From assembly GCF_004798865.1 (NCBI RefSeq), contig NW_025335268.1, positions 38,393,485-38,457,484 on the forward strand: a stretch of 64,000 bases of DNA, given 5' to 3'. Origin of the DNA: Varanus komodoensis. Taxonomy: Eukaryota > Chordata > Lepidosauria > Squamata > Varanidae. The notes beneath the pieces are model-generated. The model worked only from the letters and a program-made list of their open reading frames with translations, searched no databases and was not told the origin of the DNA. Position 1 is the first letter of the stretch, and every line of letters begins with the position of its first letter. Below are positions 62,702 through 64,000 of this stretch, in pieces. A program made the translations under genes and the position numbers.

Positions 62702-64000
62702 GTAGGTAAAGTTTTAAAAAGTAACTACATTGGGTAAAAGAATAGAACTTAAAAGGAAAAAAATCAGCTTTCTGAGGTGAGAGGGTGCCCAAAAATAAAG
62801 GTGTGGGGTAGAGGGAAGACCCACAGTTTGATTCCATAAGAGAGTGACCCTCTGAATGGGAAGTGTAAGGTATCTTCTAAAAGGGCAGAGCAAAGAGTCA
62901 GGTTTCTGACATGAATGAGCAGTTCTGAAGTAGGTAAACACACCCCTAGATTGGGATCTTATTTGTTTGGGTAAGCAGTTTATTTTCTCCCTGTAAATGT
63001 ATATTTAATCACTACTTCTGTTGAAAGCTTGAAACTGTGTAGCTATACAGTTACACTACATGAAAAAGCTGGGCAGGATTTAAATCTAGATCTATCAAGT
63101 GCTATTAATCACATACAGTGATACCTTGGCTCATGAACTTAATCCGTTTCAGGACTCTGGTTGTGACCCAAATTGTTTGTGAGCCAAGTTAAATTTCCCC
63201 ATAAGGTTCAATGTAAATAAGATTAATCCGTTCTGTAACCATTTTTTTTAATCAGAAAAACGTGAAACAAAGTGGCAACAAACAACAAGGATTGCGGCCA
63301 TCTCCCTGCCTCCTCAGCACGATTGAGATCGTGCCTGTCATCCCTGCATGCACCCATCATCCCTTCACGTGCCCGTCATCCCGGCGTGCTGTGAGGGGGG
63401 GAGAGATGGGCGCGAACGGGGCGCGCTGCGGGAGGGAGAGACGGGTGTAATCTCAGCCATCTCCCTACCCCCAGCATGGTTGCGGCCATCTCCCCACTCG
63501 GGGGTGGGGTGGAGATATGGCCGCGATCATGTTGGTTGGTGGGGGGGGGGGAGATGGCCGAGATTGCGCCCATCTTTCCTGCAGGAGCATGCCCGTGATC
63601 ACGCATGTCTTCCCTACATGAACGCAATTGCGATCGTGGCCATCTCCCTACTCGGGTGGTTGCCACCCAATGCGGAGTTCACGACCCACGTCAAAATTTT
63701 CATGAAATTTTTGTTTGCGACCCGATTTGGTCAGGAACCAAGGCGTTCATGAGCCGAGGTACCACTGTATTTTCTTACATTGCACAGTCTACTTTTGGGC
63801 TCATCCTTTGTTAGTCAGATATGAAGGGCAGTGGGATTTCTTTGCCATATTCTCTGTGGGTTCAAGTTGTTTACACTAACAAAGTAATTCACTGGTCACT
63901 TGCTGCAGGTTACAGTTTGAAAATAGTAACACTGGTGCCTGCATAGAGTGAAGACAGGATGGCAGATACTATAGGTGTTGGCTACATGAAAAGTGTTGCC
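62702..64000. other. RMND1 intron 5 (to the right edge)
   Basis: Contains a 652-bp mariner-like MITE (63116-63767). I see no further exon of RMND1 in the remaining sequence. Confidence 0.5.
63116..63767. mobile_element. Mariner-like MITE with expanded GC-rich core
   Basis: CAGTGATACCTTGGCTCATG at left pairs with CATGAGCCGAGGTACCACTG at right, in a TA/TA duplication (63114-63115 and 63768-63769). The arms share blocks with the 48800 element (CCCCATAAGGTTCAATGTAA, GTTTGCGACC). The core repeats GCGGCCATCTCCC- and CGTCATCCC-type units, which explains its 652 bp against 372 bp. Confidence 0.88.

Overview
This is vertebrate nuclear DNA, most likely from a squamate reptile. It is AT-rich with two CpG islands, carries split genes with GT-AG introns, and is packed with repeats typical of squamates: L2-clade LINEs with short-tandem tails, BovB/RTE ends, L1, CR1, a tRNA-derived SINE family, mariner-like MITEs, hAT elements and a solo LTR. 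No bacterial-type genes, tRNA or rRNA genes, or CRISPR arrays were seen.

Three host genes can be read exon by exon, and they match the conserved tetrapod block next to ESR1. CCDC170 (minus strand, about 312-22795, running off the left end) shows four well-supported or likely coding exons, plus a candidate first exon in the CpG island at 22.5-23.0 kb and a candidate extra exon near 18 kb. ARMT1 (minus strand, 32098-45042) is complete: five coding exons whose phases all fit, giving 444 codons. RMND1 (plus strand, from about 45.3 kb, running off the right end) shows a non-coding first exon and coding exons 2-5. ARMT1 and RMND1 start head to head from one CpG island at about 44.9-45.4 kb, so they probably share a bidirectional promoter. 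CCDC170 and ARMT1 lie tail to head, with a 9-kb repeat-rich gap between them.

Layout: 0.3-9 kb, CCDC170 exons with degenerate L2 pieces between them; 10.5-15.5 kb, a repeat cluster within CCDC170 intron sequence (BovB end, solo LTR, hAT element, near-intact L2 reverse-transcriptase region); 17.8-22.8 kb, BovB end, candidate exon, CR1 piece, CpG-island promoter; 23-32 kb, intergenic, with a SINE, an L2 relic, and an L1 insertion that still has its 17-bp target duplication; 32-45 kb, ARMT1 with an L2 nested in a mariner-like MITE between introns 4 and 3; 45-64 kb, RMND1 with SINEs, L2 relics and three mariner-like elements.

The genes are functionally separate (a microtubule-associated coiled-coil protein, a carbohydrate-phosphate phosphatase, a mitochondrial translation factor) and are linked by conserved synteny. 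I did not find a new enzyme system. The most useful leads are an in-frame tandem splice donor and a weak donor in CCDC170, a possible lineage-specific CCDC170 exon beside a young BovB insertion, two promoter motifs (a TCTCGCGAGA palindrome and a TISU/YY1-like start), several datable nested insertions, and two unexplained stretches at 28.5-31.4 kb and 36.7-37.1 kb. Comparisons with human proteins are from memory, not from a search.
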